From Candidatus Acidiferrales bacterium (GTDB lineage: Bacteria > Acidobacteriota > Terriglobia > Acidiferrales > UBA7541), in contig JASHWB010000134.1 of assembly GCA_030044295.1 (NCBI GenBank), forward strand, positions 1-8,171: a stretch of 8,171 nt of DNA, in the 5' to 3' direction. Below are positions 5,828 through 8,171 of this stretch, in pieces. The notes below the pieces were generated by a model. The model saw only the letters and a list, made by a program, of their open reading frames with translations. It was not told where the DNA came from and did no database searches. Within the stretch, counting starts at the first letter, position 1, and each line of letters starts with the position of its first letter. Both the position numbers and the translations under genes were made by a program.

Positions 5828-6879
5828 GCGCTCAGCCATCGGCCAACCGGCTGCCATCCTTCCACGTGGTCGCAAATCACCTTGATGACAGCTGTGATGG
5901 GAATTGCCAGGATCAGGCCCATAGCCCCCCACAGCCAGCCCCAAAAGAGCAGCGATACGGTGAGCGCCACGGCATTTAATCGCACGCGCCAGCCAACGAG
6001 CGCGGGTACGAGCAGATTGGCCGCAATGATATGGAAAAACGTGAGCATAGCGAAGATGCCGATGAAAGGCCCTGGGGAATGGAATTGCTTTAAGCCCACA
6101 AGCAGCGGAGGAACCCACGACATCACCGCGCCGATGTACGGGACCATGTTGCACAGCCCGGAAACCAGCGCCACGAGAAAGGGAAACTCGATCCCCAACA
6201 CCCAGAAAAATCCCCAGCTCGCAAGCACCAATAGCAGTGCGACTAAGACGCTTCCGGCCAGGTAGCTGCGCAGCACGTGCGTCACGTCGGCAAGCGTGTC
6301 CTTTGCCTGCGTGCGCTTATCGACCGGAAACAGCTCCATGGTCGCGTGCCATACTTGACGTTTCGCGGCGAGCATAAAGAAAACAAGAAACGGTATGAAC
6401 GTCACCGCGAACAAAAATGAATAGAGCGAACCCAGGCGGCCGAGCAGCGCGTCGCGGAGCGGGGTCGATTCCGAAATCGTCAGCACGCGCCCCACGTGCT
6501 GCGTGGGCGGCGTAATCTCGGAAACGTGCATTTCCAGGCTCTTCAGCCGAGAATCGACGGCTTCCACCGCCGAGCGCAGCGGCGCGCGATATTGCGGCCA
6601 GTCTCGCCCGAACTGTTCGACGCGCTCGATCAGCGTCCAGCCCAAAGCGGCCACCAACGAAAGCGTAAGTAGCACGATCAGCAGCGATCCGATCGCTCGG
6701 GGAATGCGGATGCGCTCCAGCCAGGTGACCAGTGGATCGAGGAAATAGGCCATCAAGACCGCCGCCAGCAGCGTGACGAGCACGGTCGAAGCCCAGTAGC
6801 AAAACGCGATCACGATTCCTGCGGCGATGATTCGCGCGCTGACGGACCGCGTAACCACCCGAGTTTCGGTTGTGAGCAT
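5824..6879 (-). CDS. AI-2E family (UPF0118/PerM) membrane permease
   Basis: This 351-residue integral membrane protein matches the AI-2E transporter family (PF01594). Hydrophobic segments lie at about 17-47 (probably two helices), 62-84, 151-172, 205-228, 233-263, 271-295 and 302-336, with a soluble stretch at about 85-148, the usual layout of seven to eight helices. The family signature is NMVPYIGAVMSWVPPLLVGL (244-263). Family members include E. coli TqsA (AI-2 export), PerM, and proteins reported as Na+/H+ antiporters, so the name is no guide to substrate. I start at ATG 6879, reading MLTTETRVV. The frame stays open upstream to 7365, but that extension runs antisense through glmM and has no transporter-like sequence. 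GGAG stands three bases before the ATG, a rather short spacing. The gene converges on thiE with overlapping stops and is divergent from glmM. Confidence 0.92.
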   Translation of the reverse strand: MLTTETRVVTRSVSARIIAAGIVIAFCYWASTVLVTLLAAVLMAYFLDPLVTWLERIRIPRAIGSLLIVLLTLSLVAALGWTLIERVEQFGRDWPQYRAPLRSAVEAVDSRLKSLEMHVSEITPPTQHVGRVLTISESTPLRDALLGRLGSLYSFLFAVTFIPFLVFFMLAAKRQVWHATMELFPVDKRTQAKDTLADVTHVLRSYLAGSVLVALLLVLASWGFFWVLGIEFPFLVALVSGLCNMVPYIGAVMSWVPPLLVGLKQFHSPGPFIGIFAMLTFFHIIAANLLVPALVGWRVRLNAVALTVSLLFWGWLWGAMGLILAIPITAVIKVICDHVEGWQPVGRWLSA

Positions 6880-6886
6880 TCGCTCC

Positions 6887-6895
6887 ACGATAGCA
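6887..6895 (-). promoter_or_regulatory. Extended -10 promoter of the permease, possibly leaderless
   Basis: On the minus strand, TGCTATCGT (bases 6895 to 6887) reads as an extended -10: TG, one base, then TATCGT. The usual seven-base distance would put the transcription start at or next to the A of the permease ATG (6879). No clear -35 is seen. If real, the mRNA would have almost no leader and the GGAG at 6886-6883 would lie outside it. Confidence 0.4.
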
Positions 6896-6901
6896 CATGC
6901 G

Positions 6902-6913
6902 TTCGCAAGCGAA
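6902..6913. repeat. Short palindrome in the divergent intergenic region
   Basis: TTCGC (6902-6906) and GCGAA (6909-6913) form a perfect palindrome around AA. The outer copy GCGAAT (6909-6914) is also inverted relative to ATTCGC at 6878-6883, which spans the permease start codon. The pair brackets the candidate permease -10, a placement that would suit an operator; the short arms make chance a real alternative. Confidence 0.3.
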
Positions 6914-7016
6914 TGGAGCCGTGTCCCGCCGTGCAATACCGATCGCGCGGCATGGGGTCGATACGCCACTCTCTGGAAATTTCGGGAATAGCTGACAAGG
7001 TAAAGCGCCCAGGCAG

Positions 7017-7025
7017 TGTTAAAAT
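7017..7025 (+). promoter_or_regulatory. Extended -10 promoter of glmM
   Basis: TGT (7017-7019) followed by TAAAAT (7020-7025) is an extended -10 with five of six consensus bases, in an AT-rich patch unlike its surroundings. A CTGACA at about 6992-6997 resembles a -35 but sits 22 bases away, too far for normal spacing. The predicted start is about 7032, leaving a leader of about 26 bases before ATG 7058, with no clear Shine-Dalgarno sequence. Confidence 0.5.
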
Positions 7026-7057
7026 TCTTGATTCGCGGCAGCGCCGCCGGCATATCT

Positions 7058-8171
7058 ATGGGCAAACACCTTTTCGGCACGGACGGCATTCGCGGCATAC
7101 CTGGCGAGTATCCGCTGGATGATGCCACGCTCGTCCGCGTTGGCCTGGCCGTAGGCCGGCATTTGGCGGATGCGCCCAGCGCGCGTGTTCTGATCGGCCG
7201 CGATACGCGCGAATCGGGCCCGCATATGGCTCTGCAAATTGCGGCTGGGCTCTCTGCCGCCGGGGTCGAACCGGTCTCTGCCGGTGTGCTGCCAACGCCG
7301 GGCGTCGCATGGCTCGTGCACCGGGAGGGATTCGCCGCCGGCGTGGTGATCTCCGCCTCGCACAATCCGTATCACGACAACGGCGTCAAGCTGATTGCGT
7401 CGTCTGGAATGAAATTTCCAGACGCGGTCGAGGCAGATCTAGAACGAGTGATCCTCTCGCCGGACGGTGCGGGTGAAATTCACAAAGCTCGAATACCCGA
7501 TGGGAACAAAGCGCTCCATCAGGACTACCTGGCGGGATTGCGCGCTGCCGCTTTGCCCGGCGCGAACTTTGCCCGAATGCGGATCGTGCTGGACTGCGCG
7601 AATGGCGCCGCCAGCGAGCTTGCGCCGGAATTGTTTCGCTCCCTCGGAGCGGACGTCCTGGCCATCAACGATTCGCCGGACGGGCGCAATATCAACGCCG
7701 GCTGCGGCTCTTTGCATCCTGAAACCATGCAAAAGCGCGTGCTCGAAGAGCACGCCAAGCTCGGTGTGGCGTTTGACGGCGACGCGGATCGCGCGATTTT
7801 CTCGAACGCGTCGGGGCACGTGGTCAATGGCGACAGAGTCCTTCTCGCTACCGGCCGATACTTACAGTCCGCTGGAAAGCTCAAGGCCGGCGCAATCGTA
7901 GGTACGACCATGTCCAATCTTGGTCTCGAGCGCGCCCTCGAGAAGTCCGGTCTCCGGCTGATCCGCGCTGCTGTCGGCGACCGCTACGTGCTCGAGGAAA
8001 TGCAGCGGATCGGCGCGAATCTCGGAGGCGAGCAATCCGGTCACATTTTGTTCCTCGACGATGCCACAACCGGCGACGGCATGCTAACGGCGATCAAAGT
8101 CGCGTCGCTGGTGTCCATCTGCGGCTCGCTTGAGACGCTCACCAGAGACCTGAAGGAGTTTCCCCAGAAAA
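7058..8171 (+). CDS. glmM: Phosphoglucosamine mutase, N-terminal 371 residues (3' end outside window)
   Basis: GlmM converts glucosamine-6-phosphate to glucosamine-1-phosphate, the step before GlmU in UDP-GlcNAc synthesis for peptidoglycan and lipopolysaccharide; it is cytoplasmic. The protein opens with MGKHLFGTDGIRG, the family's N-terminal signature. Next come IGRDTRESG (46-54), ISASHNPYHDNG with the phosphorylated Ser101 (98-109), the metal-binding loop FDGDADR with Asp240, Asp242 and Asp244, and the sugar-binding GEQSGH with Glu325. Positions agree closely with the E. coli enzyme, so the frame is intact. About 75 residues, including the phosphate-binding fourth domain, are missing because the window ends, not through damage. 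The start follows the signature; no ribosome binding site is visible, and an extended -10 lies 33 bases upstream. The gene is divergent from the AI-2E permease. Confidence 0.97.
   Translation, partial: MGKHLFGTDGIRGIPGEYPLDDATLVRVGLAVGRHLADAPSARVLIGRDTRESGPHMALQIAAGLSAAGVEPVSAGVLPTPGVAWLVHREGFAAGVVISASHNPYHDNGVKLIASSGMKFPDAVEADLERVILSPDGAGEIHKARIPDGNKALHQDYLAGLRAAALPGANFARMRIVLDCANGAASELAPELFRSLGADVLAINDSPDGRNINAGCGSLHPETMQKRVLEEHAKLGVAFDGDADRAIFSNASGHVVNGDRVLLATGRYLQSAGKLKAGAIVGTTMSNLGLERALEKSGLRLIRAAVGDRYVLEEMQRIGANLGGEQSGHILFLDDATTGDGMLTAIKVASLVSICGSLETLTRDLKEFPQK

Noticed and set aside
6880..7365. N-terminal extension of the permease frame to 513 residues
   Set aside because: The extra 162 residues run antisense to the highly conserved glmM 5' end and contain no membrane or transporter sequence; ATG 6879 fits the family length.

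Overview
The window looks like chromosomal housekeeping DNA from a GC-rich bacterium. Protein style (an EthD-family protein, a long TPR protein with Pro/Ala/Glu-rich linkers, a two-helix membrane protein next to thiE, and glmM divergent from a UPF0118/AI-2E permease) suggests a soil Acidobacteriota. That placement is inference from family resemblance; nothing in the window (no rRNA, no marker search) proves it. I see no transposase, integrase, CRISPR array, tRNA, rRNA or phage gene.

Layout. Bases 1-323 carry the 3' end of rnhB (RNase HII). A short EthD-family gene follows at 355-666 with the best ribosome binding site in the window. An alpha/beta hydrolase with an intact Ser-Asp-His triad lies at 757-1557. 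A 244-base gap (1558-1801) holds an inverted repeat and a promoter-like element. Bases 1802-4792 are one 996-residue protein: an N-terminal TPR array, a small central helical-repeat block, about 300 residues of disordered-looking linker with two short motif islands, and a C-terminal TPR block. Next come an 81-residue two-helix membrane protein (4891-5136) and a ThiE-family thiamine-phosphate synthase (about 5120-5827), which overlap slightly. On the minus strand, an AI-2E/UPF0118 permease (5824-6879) converges on thiE so tightly that the two stop codons overlap. The permease is divergent from glmM (7058 to the window end), with a 178-base shared intergenic region.

How the genes relate. rnhB (RNA/DNA hybrid repair), thiE (thiamine) and glmM (UDP-GlcNAc precursor) are independent housekeeping functions. 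The membrane protein and thiE look translationally coupled. The TPR protein is probably a scaffold or assembly factor, but its partners cannot be read from this window.

I did not find a convincing new multi-gene system. The items most worth a second look are the architecture of the TPR protein, the poorly defined start of thiE together with its unusual Ser at a usual metal-ligand Asp position, and the possibly leaderless promoter of the permease.
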